64,000 nucleotides of DNA from Anaerolineales bacterium. GTDB lineage: Bacteria > Chloroflexota > Anaerolineae > Anaerolineales > Villigracilaceae. The stretch spans positions 1-64,000 of the forward strand of contig JADZCC010000037.1 of assembly GCA_020851785.1 (NCBI GenBank), read 5' to 3'. Every line of letters starts with the position of its first letter. The first letter of the stretch is position 1. Below are positions 53,859 through 63,081 of the stretch, one piece after another. The translations under genes and the position numbers were made by a program. Below the pieces are notes generated by a model. That model did not search any database, was not told the origin of the DNA, and worked only from the letters and a program-made list of their open reading frames with translations.

Positions 53859-54722
53859 CTATTGAAGCAGGGTTGGAATTTCTTCGGGGTGTTTGGCGAC
53901 TTTGACGCCCGCGGCTTCGAGGGCTTTGACTTTATCCGCCGCTGTGCCTGCGCCGCCTTCGATGATGGCTCCGGCGTGGCCCATGCGTTTTCCGGGAGGG
54001 GCGGTTTGACCGGCGATGAACGAGGCGACCGGCTTGGTCATTTTGGTGCGGATGTATTCCGCGGCGCGTTCTTCTTCGCTTCCGCCAATTTCGCCGATCA
54101 TAATGACTTTCTCGGTTTGATTATCGTTCTCAAACATTTCCAACACGTCGGTGAAGTTCGTCCCGTTGACCGGGTCGCCGCCGATGCCCACACAAGTGGA
54201 GGCGCCCATGCCGAGGTTTTTCATGGCATAGAGGACTTCATACGTCAGCGTGCCGGAGCGGGAGACCACACCCACGTTGCCGGGGATGGCGATGTTGCCG
54301 GGGATGATGCCGACCTTCGCTTCGCCGGGGGTTAAGAGGCCCGGGCAGTTCGGCCCAATCAGCCGGACTTTCTTTTGATCCAGGTAAGTGCGGACGCGCA
54401 TCATATCTTGCACGGCTACGCCTTCGGTGATGCAGATGATCAGCGGAATGCCCGCGTCGGCGGCTTCCAAAATGGCGTCTGGCGCGAAACGGGCCGGGAC
54501 GAAGATGATGCTGGCGTTGGCGTCGGTGGATTCCTTCGCCTGTTTGAGCGTGTCAAACACGGGGAGTTTGCCATCCAAAACCCATTCGCCGCCCTTGCCG
54601 GGAGTCACGCCGCCGACGACGATATCGGAATAGGCGACCATTTGCGTGGTGTGAAATAAACCTTCATTGCCGGTAATGCCTTGCACAAGCAGGCGGGTAT
54701 TCTTATCAACTAAAACGCTCAT
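53859..54722 (-). CDS. sucD: Succinate--CoA ligase subunit alpha
   Basis: CoA-binding and phosphohistidine subunit of succinyl-CoA synthetase (TCA cycle substrate-level phosphorylation). 287 residues, usual length. CoA-binding Rossmann domain at the N-terminus ([13 protein letters not shown]), SRSGTLTYE in the middle, and the phosphorylated His in [12 protein letters not shown] in the C-terminal ligase domain. Three nucleotides downstream of sucC. Confidence 0.96.
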   Translation of the reverse strand: MSVLVDKNTRLLVQGITGNEGLFHTTQMVAYSDIVVGGVTPGKGGEWVLDGKLPVFDTLKQAKESTDANASIIFVPARFAPDAILEAADAGIPLIICITEGVAVQDMMRVRTYLDQKKVRLIGPNCPGLLTPGEAKVGIIPGNIAIPGNVGVVSRSGTLTYEVLYAMKNLGMGASTCVGIGGDPVNGTNFTDVLEMFENDNQTEKVIMIGEIGGSEEERAAEYIRTKMTKPVASFIAGQTAPPGKRMGHAGAIIEGGAGTAADKVKALEAAGVKVAKHPEEIPTLLQ

Positions 54723-54725
54723 TTT

Positions 54726-55865
54726 TTATAGCCCTTTCTTCGCGGCTTCGACAGATTTCTTCGCCGCGTCGGCGAGGGTTTCTGCGGTGATCATTTTTGC
54801 ATTTTCAAGGAGTTTGCGGCCTTCTTCGGCGTTGGTTCCCACCAACCGGACAACCATCGGAACGTTCGGTTTGACCTCGTCCATGGCGACCAACATTCCG
54901 CGGGCCACTTCGTCGCAACGGGTGATGCCGCCGAAGATGTTGAAGAGGATGGCTTTCACGCTTGGATCGGTGAGGATGATGCGCATGGCGGCCGAGACTT
55001 TTTCGGAACTGGCTCCGCCGCCCACGTCCAGGAAGTTGGCGGGTTCGCCGCCGAAGAGTTTAATCACGTCCATGCTGGTCATGGCCAGGCCTGCGCCGTT
55101 GACCATACAACCAATGTTGCCTTCCAACTTGATAAAGGAAAGCCCATATTTGCGCGCTTCAATTTCGGAGGGCGCGTCGGCGTCGGTGTCGCGCATTTCG
55201 TTGATCTCCGGCTGGCGGAAGAGGGCGTTGTCGTCAATCAGCATTTTGCCGTCCAGCGCCACCAGTTTTTTATCTTTGGTAATCACCAGCGGATTAATTT
55301 CCGCGAGGCTGGCGTCGGTCTTTTTGTAAACTTCATATAAATTCAGGGCCAGTTTGGTGAACTCACGCCAATATTCGCGGGGCAGGTCAATCGCCAGGGC
55401 CACGTCGCGCGCGATGTATTCGCGCATTCCGAGGAGCGGGTCAATGTGGACTTTGACGATTTTTTCCGGGGTTTTGGCGGCGACTTCTTCGATGTCCACG
55501 CCGCCCGCGGCGGAGGCGATGATCACCGGGCGTTTGGCGGAGCGGTCGTCGGTAATCGCAAAGTAAATTTCCTGATCAATGGCCGAAGCCTCGTCAATCA
55601 ACACTTTGCGGACGGGCAGTCCTTTGATTTCCATGGCCAAAATTTGCGTGGCCAGTTGTTCGGCTTCCGCCGAGTTGTTGGCCAGCTTTACGCCCCCGGC
55701 TTTGCCTCTTCCGCCCACCAGCACTTGGGCTTTAACCACAACGCGGCCGCCCAGTTCGTCTGCAATTTGTTTTGCTTCCTGAGGTGTGGCCGCCACGCGC
55801 CCTTTTGGAATTTGAATGCCATACTTTGAAAAAATTGTCTTAGATTGGTACTCGTGAAGTTTCAT
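54726..55865 (-). CDS. sucC: Succinate--CoA ligase subunit beta
   Basis: ATP-grasp subunit of succinyl-CoA synthetase. 379 residues, usual length. N-terminal [16 protein letters not shown] and [19 protein letters not shown], metal ligands in [10 protein letters not shown] and [12 protein letters not shown], and C-terminal [16 protein letters not shown]. Ribosome-binding site AAGGGA precedes the ATG. An extended -10 promoter lies 40 nt upstream. Confidence 0.96.
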   Translation of the reverse strand: MKLHEYQSKTIFSKYGIQIPKGRVAATPQEAKQIADELGGRVVVKAQVLVGGRGKAGGVKLANNSAEAEQLATQILAMEIKGLPVRKVLIDEASAIDQEIYFAITDDRSAKRPVIIASAAGGVDIEEVAAKTPEKIVKVHIDPLLGMREYIARDVALAIDLPREYWREFTKLALNLYEVYKKTDASLAEINPLVITKDKKLVALDGKMLIDDNALFRQPEINEMRDTDADAPSEIEARKYGLSFIKLEGNIGCMVNGAGLAMTSMDVIKLFGGEPANFLDVGGGASSEKVSAAMRIILTDPSVKAILFNIFGGITRCDEVARGMLVAMDEVKPNVPMVVRLVGTNAEEGRKLLENAKMITAETLADAAKKSVEAAKKGL

Positions 55866-55905
55866 TAGTTTCCCTTGATTAGTAATGAATTAAAAAAGCA
55901 GGGGC

Positions 55906-55914
55906 ATTATACCA
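55906..55914 (-). promoter_or_regulatory. Extended -10 promoter for sucCD
   Basis: On the minus strand TGGTATAAT forms an extended -10 element; no good -35 box is visible, as is common for this class. Predicted leader is about 34 nt. Confidence 0.55.
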
Positions 55915-55915
55915 C

Positions 55916-55956
55916 CGCAAAAAAACAGAGCAGGGAAATGATTCTCTGCTCTGTTT
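55916..55956 (-). terminator. Terminator of the glycosyltransferase-NHL gene
   Basis: Eleven-base-pair stem AAACAGAGCAG/CTGCTCTGTTT (55923-55933 and 55946-55956) with a 12-nt loop; on the minus strand it runs into seven T. It lies just after the stop at 55962 and before the sucCD promoter. Confidence 0.88.
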
Positions 55957-55961
55957 ATAAC

Positions 55962-58900
55962 TTAGGGTAGGGTGAACCGCAGGATTCGATTGAAGAAGCT
56001 ATCCGTCGCCCATACGTGACCTTCCGGGTCGACTGCAATGCCAGAGGCCAGTCCGAAGTTGGCTTCTCCGTCGCCGTATTCGCCCCAGGTGCGAATGAGC
56101 GTTCCGTTCGGGTCAAACTCCATGATGCGATAGCCTTCCGGGTCGGTGATGAAAACGTGCAATTGATCGTTGACCGCGATGAACGGCTTGTTGTCCACCG
56201 ATTGCCCAAACCAGCCGTACACGTCCCATTGCTTATCGGGAGCGAAACTGAGCTGTCCGTCTGTTTCCTGCGGCTTGAAAGTTTGCACGCGCTGATTCCA
56301 GGTGTCCACCACGTAGACGGTTCCGTTTTTGTCCACTGCCACGCCAACTGGTTCGTCAAATTGTCCGGGGTCGTAGCCTGCGCCGCCAAACTCGGTGATC
56401 GGATTGCCGTTGGCGTCAAAGACGACGATGCGCTTGTTGCCGGTGTCGGCAACGTAAACGCGCCCGTCAGAATCCACGGCCAGCCCGCGTGGGCCGTAGA
56501 ATGCGTCTGGCGCTTCGCCCTGACCGAAATAGCCCCAGGCTTTCAAGAACCGGCCCTGCGCTGTGAATTTTTCAATACGATGATTCCAAACGTCGGTGAC
56601 GTACACCGAGCCGTCTGGCCCGACGGCAACGCCCCAGGGTTCGTTGAACGTGCCGTTGCCAACGGGGATGTTGGTTCCGTCGGCAAACGTGCCCCAAGCC
56701 CGCAGGAGTTTTCCGCTTGAGTCCAAATGTACAACGCGGTTGTTGCGCGAATCGGCCACGTAGAAGGAACCGTCGCTGGCGAAGGCCAACGAGCGCGGCG
56801 CGTTCAGCGGGAGCGAATCGGCTTGCAGTCCAGCAATTTCCAGATCCGACGGCAGGGTGATGAACTTGCCCTCGGTGGGGTCCACTTCTGTGACGGTCTG
56901 CTGGTTGTTTGTAATTCCATAGCCCCAAATTTGCGAAGCGACGTCGGCTTTGACGTACATCCGCATTCCGTTGGAAGGTTGCCAGGTGGCGAGGGTTAGA
57001 TCTTCGCGTCCTTTGGACTGGGCGTAGAGCGTGTAATCGCGATTGAGCCAGATTTGAATAATTCCGGCGCGGATGGCGGGGTTGGTAAAGCCTTCGCAGA
57101 AGTTGGAATAATCTTTCGATTTCCTTAATTTCAAGAAGCTCATGATGCCGCTACATTTATAGTCCTCTGGGAAAGGCTGATTGGGGTCGCGGTCGCTGAC
57201 GAGGTTGAAGTAATCCTGCATGGGCCACCACATGCGGATGTAGTCCGTGCGGTAATAGCCCGGCCCGATGGCGGCTTCGATTTTGTCGAAATTTTTCTGA
57301 TCGACGATGATGACGGTGGATTCGAGGAGCGATCGAGTGGGCTGGTCGAAGGTGGTTTGGTTGGTGAAGTCGCGCAGGTACCAAACGAACGGCCAGGAGA
57401 CGCCCGTATCTGGCGCGCTGGCGTCGTAGGCCAGGGCGACGCCCATGCCGCCGGTCGTCCGTTCGGAGATTTCCTTGGCCTGACTGATAATTTCCTTGAT
57501 GCCCGTCGCGCCATGCGCGTAGACAAGAAATTCTGTCGCCTGATCGTAGGTGATATAAGAAGCGCGGAACGCGGCGCGGCCGGTGAGGACGGCGAGGAAG
57601 ACGAAGAGGGTGAGGACGACGACGCGGTTGACCATGCTGATGGTCCAGTTGCGGAGGAGGTATCCGGCGCCGATTAAGCTCAGCCAGGCCACGATGAACG
57701 GCAGGATGAAGGCGTTGGTGGCCTGAAGTTGGACCAACTCCTTGCCCTGAAACGGGGGAGTGGGGCCAAACGCCACAATTAACGCGCTGGACAAGCTGGC
57801 GATGAAGATGGCGAGCGCGCCTAACGTCAGCGCCACCCGCTGGAGTTGGAGCGTTTCCCAGTCCACTTGTTCGATGAGTTGCCCCAACGCCCAGCCGGTG
57901 ATCAGGATCATGGGCAGGGTGATGTGGACGGTGAGCCAGGGCATCCTTTCGCCGGCAAAGGTGAAGGCGATGAAGCTCATTACGCTCCAGTAGGCCAGCA
58001 GGCTGAAGAAGTGGAAGAAATTCTTTTGTTCGTTTGGAACGGCAATGACGGGGGCGTTCTCGTTTTCCAGTCCTTCGGGTTCTTCCTCCAGCGAGGCTTT
58101 GGAGGCGGCAATTAGTTTTGGAATGCCGATCCACAAGGCAAGGAGGAAGCCCAACGCGGGCAGAAATTCATACATGGGGATTTGAATCAGCAGGTAGTAA
58201 TACCAGGGTTGACTCCCACGATTGACATCCTGCTGGACGATCCAATAGCCCAGCGAGCCGATTGTGCCGGTGAAGAACCCCGCGCTGTTGGTGAAGACGG
58301 TGGTATATAAAATGACGTACGGAATCCAGAAGATGGCCGTGACTTTCAAAAACTTTTCGGGATTCCAAAGCAGGCCAATGACAAAGGCGAGGCCGAACAT
58401 CAGGAAGAGGAAGCCGCCGATGATGAGCATGGCTCTCGTATCCAACGCTTGAATTTCTTCAAACGTGGTGGGGATGGTCATCCCGAACCTTTTTTCCACG
58501 AGGTTGATCGGGAATGGTGCGAGGAGCGGCAGGACGATCGTTCCGGCGACCATCAATAAGTCAAACGAGCGTTCGCCGCGCAACCGTTCCCAGGTGTAGC
58601 CGCGCACGCAGAAGAATCCGGCGGCGAGGAAGGCCAGTAGGGTGGTTGTAGCGAGGAGCGTGATCGGGAGCGAAGAATCAGCCGTCGGCGGGGTTTGAAG
58701 CGCAGAGTTGGCTGGGTCGGCCGGAGCGACAGTGGCCGTCGCGGACGTTTTGGCCGCTTCCCGCAGGTGTAATCCATATCCCACGGTGGCGCCGGTCAAT
58801 AAGACGGCGACGGATAGCGAAATCACGAAGGCGCGATAATCCGCCAGATTTTCTCTCCAGGGTTTGCGCGTGATTTTGGCAAAGAAGTACACCGCCAGAT

Positions 58901-59492
58901 AAATGAGCAATTCAGCGACGTAAATGTAAGAGGTTTCTTTGGAAGTGAAGTGCAAGGCCAGCGCGCCCGCCAGCAGGAACAGATATTTTTTACCGCCCAG
59001 TTCGAGATGACGCAAGACGGCGTAGAGCATGAGCAAGCCGGAAAAGGCGACGAATAATTCGTTACGCACATAGCGACTGTAATAGAGCATGTAGGGCGAA
59101 ATGACCATGAGGAGCGCGGCGATTAATGCGCCCCATTGGCCGAGATATTTGCGCCAGTACCAAACCATGCCGACGGCGGCAATGCCAAATAAAGCGGAAG
59201 GAATGCGGGCGGTGAAGTCGGTGGCGCCGAAGAGGTAGTAAGTTAAGGCGAGGATGTGAAATTGAAAGGGCCCGTGCATCATGGGCGAATGCTGATAGCC
59301 CTGACCGCGATAGAGCAACCATGAGAAGTAGGTGTGCAGGCTTTCGTCGTGACTCATCACGCGGTCTTCCAGTTTGAAGAAGCGCGTCGCTATGGCCAGC
59401 GCCATGATCAGGGCGAAGATGGCGACTTCGTTGGTGATGGAGGGAAATGCAGGGTGAATGGGGCGATTAAGCCAGGTTGGTTTTTGTTCCAT
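55962..59492 (-). CDS. Agl23-type membrane glycosyltransferase fused to an NHL beta-propeller
   Basis: A 1176-residue fusion. Residues about 20-690 form a polytopic membrane protein of the GT39/GT83-like superfamily matching the Agl23 (TIGR03663) family: the N-terminal acidic loop MSHDESLHTYFSWLLYRGQG, PMMHGPFQFHILAL, YSRYVRNELF and HFTSKETSYIY. Residues about 860-1176 hold five or six NHL repeats such as NAPRSLAFASDGSFYVADS, GPRGLAVDSDGRVYVADTG and EPVGVAVDKNGTVYVVDTW, expected to fold as an extracytoplasmic propeller. Relatives use polyprenyl-phosphate sugars or act beside flippases in glycan assembly. Single-gene unit with its own promoter and terminator. Confidence 0.88.
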   Translation of the reverse strand: MEQKPTWLNRPIHPAFPSITNEVAIFALIMALAIATRFFKLEDRVMSHDESLHTYFSWLLYRGQGYQHSPMMHGPFQFHILALTYYLFGATDFTARIPSALFGIAAVGMVWYWRKYLGQWGALIAALLMVISPYMLYYSRYVRNELFVAFSGLLMLYAVLRHLELGGKKYLFLLAGALALHFTSKETSYIYVAELLIYLAVYFFAKITRKPWRENLADYRAFVISLSVAVLLTGATVGYGLHLREAAKTSATATVAPADPANSALQTPPTADSSLPITLLATTTLLAFLAAGFFCVRGYTWERLRGERSFDLLMVAGTIVLPLLAPFPINLVEKRFGMTIPTTFEEIQALDTRAMLIIGGFLFLMFGLAFVIGLLWNPEKFLKVTAIFWIPYVILYTTVFTNSAGFFTGTIGSLGYWIVQQDVNRGSQPWYYYLLIQIPMYEFLPALGFLLALWIGIPKLIAASKASLEEEPEGLENENAPVIAVPNEQKNFFHFFSLLAYWSVMSFIAFTFAGERMPWLTVHITLPMILITGWALGQLIEQVDWETLQLQRVALTLGALAIFIASLSSALIVAFGPTPPFQGKELVQLQATNAFILPFIVAWLSLIGAGYLLRNWTISMVNRVVVLTLFVFLAVLTGRAAFRASYITYDQATEFLVYAHGATGIKEIISQAKEISERTTGGMGVALAYDASAPDTGVSWPFVWYLRDFTNQTTFDQPTRSLLESTVIIVDQKNFDKIEAAIGPGYYRTDYIRMWWPMQDYFNLVSDRDPNQPFPEDYKCSGIMSFLKLRKSKDYSNFCEGFTNPAIRAGIIQIWLNRDYTLYAQSKGREDLTLATWQPSNGMRMYVKADVASQIWGYGITNNQQTVTEVDPTEGKFITLPSDLEIAGLQADSLPLNAPRSLAFASDGSFYVADSRNNRVVHLDSSGKLLRAWGTFADGTNIPVGNGTFNEPWGVAVGPDGSVYVTDVWNHRIEKFTAQGRFLKAWGYFGQGEAPDAFYGPRGLAVDSDGRVYVADTGNKRIVVFDANGNPITEFGGAGYDPGQFDEPVGVAVDKNGTVYVVDTWNQRVQTFKPQETDGQLSFAPDKQWDVYGWFGQSVDNKPFIAVNDQLHVFITDPEGYRIMEFDPNGTLIRTWGEYGDGEANFGLASGIAVDPEGHVWATDSFFNRILRFTLP

Positions 59493-59530
59493 GTACTCTC
59501 ACCGTTCAAAATTTAATTTTGCAAAGACTG

Positions 59531-59559
59531 ACTATACTTTACTTAAGAAGTTCTGACAA
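59531..59559 (-). promoter_or_regulatory. Promoter for the glycosyltransferase-NHL gene
   Basis: Minus strand TTGTCA (59554-59559), 17-nt spacer, TATAGT (59531-59536), about 38 nt before the ATG. The rest of the 59493-59735 gap holds no recognised element. Confidence 0.7.
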
Positions 59560-59735
59560 GAAATGATTGACTGGCGCAAAGTGAAGTGACAAGCCTTGAA
59601 TCATAGCGATGGGAGTTTAAGGGCAGGCTAAAGGTCGAAGCGGATTTTTTAGATTTCAATTTCGCGTAGTCAATATATACTATTAGCCTTATTCTTCATA
59701 TAACTAGGGGGATTGGGGGTTTTACGGTTCTAATT

Positions 59736-60806
59736 TTATACCGCCGAGGACGCGCCGGCCAACTGGCCGCAACCCGCTTGAATATCAATCCCGCGCCGCA
59801 TCCGAATCGTACACGGAACCCCGGCCTGCTCCAGCGTTTCTTTGAACAGCTGGGCCCGCTGACGGTCGGTCGCCTGGCCCGAATAGCCCAGCGTGGGGTT
59901 GAGCGGAATCGCATTGACATGACAAAGCAAGCCTTTCAGCTTTTGCGCCAGCGCTCTGGCCGTTTCGGGCGTGTCGTTTACGCCGTTAATCAGGGCCCAC
60001 TCAAAGGTCACGCGGCGATGCGTTTTCTCAACGTAATACCGGCAGGCCGAAAGCACGTCGTCAATTTTATATTTTTTGGTAATCGGCATCATCTCCAGCC
60101 GTTTGTTGTCGTCCACTTCGTGCAGAGAGATGGCCAAATTCACCTGGCGGCGCTCGTCGGCAAAGCGCTTAATCTGTGGGGCCAACCCAACCGTTGAAAT
60201 TGTAAAACGCCTGGCGCCAAAGTTATACCCTTCCGCGTCGTTGAGTCGGTCAATGGCTTCCATGCTGTTTTCGTAATTATGAAACGGTTCGCCCATGCCC
60301 ATCAGCACCACGTTCGTCACCGCTTCATTTTCGGCTTTCAAAACGCGGGCGTAATACAAAACCTGCGCCACGATCTCGCCGCTGGTCAGGTGGCGCTTAA
60401 AACCCATTTGACCGGTGGCGCAAAAGACGCATCCCATGGCGCAACCGGCCTGCGTGGAAATACATAAGGTGTTGCGAACTTTCGCCGCCGAATTTTCGTG
60501 ATCGTCGGCCGGGTCGCCATAGCGCATGAGCACCGTTTCAATCAAGCGCTGATCGGGCAGTTGAAATAAAATCTTCTGGGTATGCCCGTCGGATGAATTT
60601 TGTTGGGCGTTCACTAAAAACGGGGCAAAGCTAAAATGCCCGGCCAGCTTCTCGCGCAAGGGTTTGGGTAGGTTGGTAAACGCTTCGGGCGTGGCATATA
60701 AATGTTGGTACAGGCCCTGCCAAATTTGTCTGGCGCGGTAGGCGGGTTCGCCCCATTCTTTGAGGCGTAAAGTCAGCGTGGGTAAATCCAGATCATAAAT
60801 TAACAT
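59736..60806 (-). CDS. rlmN: Dual-specificity RNA methyltransferase RlmN
   Basis: Radical-SAM enzyme that makes 2-methyladenosine at A2503 of 23S rRNA and A37 of some tRNAs. 356 residues, usual length. The cluster-binding CxxxCxxC is in QAGCAMGCVFCATGQMGF; the SAM-site GMGEPFHNYENS and the C-terminal catalytic Cys region PCTIRMRRGIDIQAGCGQL are intact. ATG start. Confidence 0.96.
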   Translation of the reverse strand: MLIYDLDLPTLTLRLKEWGEPAYRARQIWQGLYQHLYATPEAFTNLPKPLREKLAGHFSFAPFLVNAQQNSSDGHTQKILFQLPDQRLIETVLMRYGDPADDHENSAAKVRNTLCISTQAGCAMGCVFCATGQMGFKRHLTSGEIVAQVLYYARVLKAENEAVTNVVLMGMGEPFHNYENSMEAIDRLNDAEGYNFGARRFTISTVGLAPQIKRFADERRQVNLAISLHEVDDNKRLEMMPITKKYKIDDVLSACRYYVEKTHRRVTFEWALINGVNDTPETARALAQKLKGLLCHVNAIPLNPTLGYSGQATDRQRAQLFKETLEQAGVPCTIRMRRGIDIQAGCGQLAGASSAV

Positions 60807-60885
60807 CCGACCATTTTACTCCACTCAAAAGCGGCTTTACGGATTAGAGAATAGGCATTATTGGAAATTAAAATTCGTAAGTTCT

Positions 60886-60933
60886 CCCTCACCCTAGCCC
60901 TTCTCCCTTTGGGAGAAGGGCCGGGGATGAGGG
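60886..60933. repeat. GC-rich palindromic repeat
   Basis: Inner arms CCCTTCTCCC and GGGAGAAGGG are exact complements around TTT; outer arms CCCTC and GAGGG pair after an internal bulge (ACCCTAG against CCGGGGAT). Resembles dispersed REP-like elements common in intergenic DNA of several phyla. A second, weaker copy is at 53818-53850. Confidence 0.75.
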
Positions 60934-61015
60934 CATGTAAGGCGACCTAAAAAAGATAGATGAAGAGTAGGGCAGTCGTAGTCCAAGCGTTTAACCCTTT
61001 TTAATTTTCGCGGGC

Positions 61016-61021
61016 TATAAT
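61016..61021 (+). promoter_or_regulatory. Candidate -10 box for the NBR1-Ig-like protein gene
   Basis: Perfect TATAAT 25 nt before the ATG at 61046; no convincing -35 box at standard spacing. AGGAGA follows as ribosome-binding site. Confidence 0.45.
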
Positions 61022-61045
61022 CGGCGCTTTGTATAGGAGAACGAT

Positions 61046-61858
61046 ATGAAGATGAACACAAATACGTCACGCACGACCATTTTATGGGGAGCGGTTGGGT
61101 TTCTGGTTTTGGCCGGAATCATCACGCTGATTTTTTCGTTCCGCGGCAACCAAAAAGACGCGGTGGCGGAAGTCAACCTGATTTATACCAACGCGGCCGC
61201 CACGCTGGAAGCGCAACAATTGACCTTGCAAGCCGCGCTCTCCACCGCCACGCCAGACCCCGCTCTGAGTACGCCCACTTTGACAGTAACGCCGCTCACC
61301 AGCCCGACGGCTGGTCTGCCGCCAACTCTAGCATTCGCCACTTCCACGCTTTCTTCCGCGCCCGTGACCAAATGCGATAACGCCGTCTACATGGCAGACG
61401 TGACCATCCCAGACGGCACGACGTTTGGCCCCGGCGCAACCTTCACCAAAACCTGGCGCGTGGTCAACACCGGAACTTGCACCTGGAGCGCGACCTATCA
61501 GCTTGTGTTTGTTTCTGGAGATGTGATGAGCGGTAAAGCCGTGGCGCTGGGCAAGACCGTGGCCCCCGGGCAAACTGCGGAGATTTCCGTGACCCTTACG
61601 GCCGCCGCCACAACCGGAAATTTGAAAGGCACGTGGCGCCTACAAAACGATCAGGCTCAACAATTCGGCGACGCCTTAACGGTAGTGATCAAGGTCGGCG
61701 CCGTCACGGGAACCCCGGCCACAAGCGTAACCAGCGTCACGGCCGCTGTCACCGCCACCATCGAAACGCCCAGCCCCGCCACGCCCACGCCGACGAATAC
61801 ATCTGTTCCAGCGGATACGCCAACCATCACCGAAACGCCGACTACTCCCGGCCCTTAA
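61046..61858 (+). CDS. Secreted or membrane-anchored NBR1-Ig-like domain protein
   Basis: A 270-residue protein with one N-terminal membrane anchor (about 12-32), a Thr/Pro/Ala-rich spacer (about 60-105), an Ig-like domain of the next-to-BRCA1 type (about 110-215, with FTKTWRVVNTGTCTWSATYQ and GTWRLQNDQAQQFGD), and a Thr/Pro-rich C-terminal tail. The domain is a common extracellular module in Chloroflexota surface proteins; its binding partner is unknown. AGGAGA lies upstream of the ATG. Stand-alone gene. Confidence 0.8.
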   Translation: MKMNTNTSRTTILWGAVGFLVLAGIITLIFSFRGNQKDAVAEVNLIYTNAAATLEAQQLTLQAALSTATPDPALSTPTLTVTPLTSPTAGLPPTLAFATSTLSSAPVTKCDNAVYMADVTIPDGTTFGPGATFTKTWRVVNTGTCTWSATYQLVFVSGDVMSGKAVALGKTVAPGQTAEISVTLTAAATTGNLKGTWRLQNDQAQQFGDALTVVIKVGAVTGTPATSVTSVTAAVTATIETPSPATPTPTNTSVPADTPTITETPTTPGP

Positions 61859-61956
61859 AGAACGTTGCTTACTTGCAGTTTCTAAAACTGGACGCGAAAA
61901 CCTTTGTCGGTAAAACGCTATAATTTAATTTCCGATAAAGTCTAATTGTTTTTAAA

Positions 61957-61983
61957 AATTCGCGTAATTCGCGTAATTCGCGG
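61957..61983. repeat. 9-bp tandem repeat, three units
   Basis: Three units of AATTCGCGT (the third ends in G) lie in the 155-nt gap between convergent genes. No other element recognised in that gap. Confidence 0.75.
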
Positions 61984-62013
61984 CAAAAGATTTTGATCTA
62001 CGTAAGTCATGAT

Positions 62014-63081
62014 TTATTTACAAATTCTGGGGCCGTGAATTTCCTCAGGGAATAAGCCAAAGGCCTGATAGACTGGCAAGCCGTCCCATTCATCCTGGGA
62101 CGGCAATTCCAACGCGTAGGCCACGGTTGGAGCGGTATCCATAATGCTCACGGGGTTGGTGATTTCGCCGGGAGTGACGCCCGCGCCGTAGGCCACCCAG
62201 GGAATTTCCAAATCCTGAATCACCGTGCCGACATGGCCGCGATCGTGGCCGCCATGATCGGCCGTGACGATGATTAACGTGCTGTCTTGCAGGTTGTCCT
62301 TCTTCAGCGCTTCGAGCAGTAAGCCGAGGGCTTCGTCGCCGTTGCGCAGGGCTTTGAGATACGAATCTGACATCCAGCCGTATTTATGTCCACGCGCATC
62401 GGGACTGCCAAAATGGACGAACATTAAGTCGGCGCCGTTTTCAGCTTCGTGAATTGCGGCTTTCATAATGGTCGTTTCCACACCATAGACGATTGAAAAA
62501 ACATCAGTGGTTTCCGGCTCGGCCAGTTGGCGCATCTTTTCTTTATTGACGACCATCACGGTTTTCAAACCAGCGGCATGAGCTTCGTCGAAAATATCCA
62601 CGCCTTTGGAATAACCTTTGTAGTACGTCACCACGTCCCAATCCACGCCGTGCTTGCTTTGACATAAACCGGAAATCATCGAAGCGTGAGCCGGCAGAGT
62701 GACCGCGTAGTTAATCGTCCGCGCTTTGAGCGTGTACGCGCCATCGCGCATCATCTGCATCAAGTTGGGCATGGGCGCTTTCTCCACTGCGTCGGCGCGC
62801 ATCCCGTCGAAGGTGATGATGATCACGTGTTTGATTTTTTCGGCGGGCGTGAGGTTAATCAGCGTGGCGGTGGCCGGGGGGATAGTCGCCTGCACGGGCG
62901 GGGCTGGCTCCGTCAAAGTGGGGGAGGGAAGCGCCGTCGCAGGAACTACGGTTTGTGAGGGGAGTAAAATCGTGGGGATTTCCGCAGTAGAAGCAACGCG
63001 ATCGCCCCACAAGTTTGGGGCGGGCGCGCAACTTTGAAGCAGAAGGATCAACCCGAAGATTGGAACGAGCCGACGGCGCAT
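62014..63081 (-). CDS. Alkaline-phosphatase-superfamily phosphodiesterase lipoprotein (NPP-like)
   Basis: A 355-residue lipoprotein (signal LLLQSC, Cys18) with a spacer and a type I phosphodiesterase/nucleotide pyrophosphatase domain. Metal and catalytic elements: VIIITFDGMRADA (first Asp), a nucleophile candidate Thr in AVTLPAHASMISG, FVHFGSPDARGHKYG (Asp, His) and VTADHGGHDRGH (Asp-His pair). Expected to hydrolyse phosphodiester or phosphonate bonds outside the cell. Its start directly follows the stop of the HAD-IIA gene, so both may respond to phosphate-ester supply. Confidence 0.87.
   Translation of the reverse strand: MRRRLVPIFGLILLLQSCAPAPNLWGDRVASTAEIPTILLPSQTVVPATALPSPTLTEPAPPVQATIPPATATLINLTPAEKIKHVIIITFDGMRADAVEKAPMPNLMQMMRDGAYTLKARTINYAVTLPAHASMISGLCQSKHGVDWDVVTYYKGYSKGVDIFDEAHAAGLKTVMVVNKEKMRQLAEPETTDVFSIVYGVETTIMKAAIHEAENGADLMFVHFGSPDARGHKYGWMSDSYLKALRNGDEALGLLLEALKKDNLQDSTLIIVTADHGGHDRGHVGTVIQDLEIPWVAYGAGVTPGEITNPVSIMDTAPTVAYALELPSQDEWDGLPVYQAFGLFPEEIHGPRICK

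Noticed and set aside
57157..58134. Long second frame on the same strand inside the glycosyltransferase gene
   Set aside because: Arg/His/Pro-rich composition without hydrophobic or domain pattern; the overlapping frame is a clear membrane protein.
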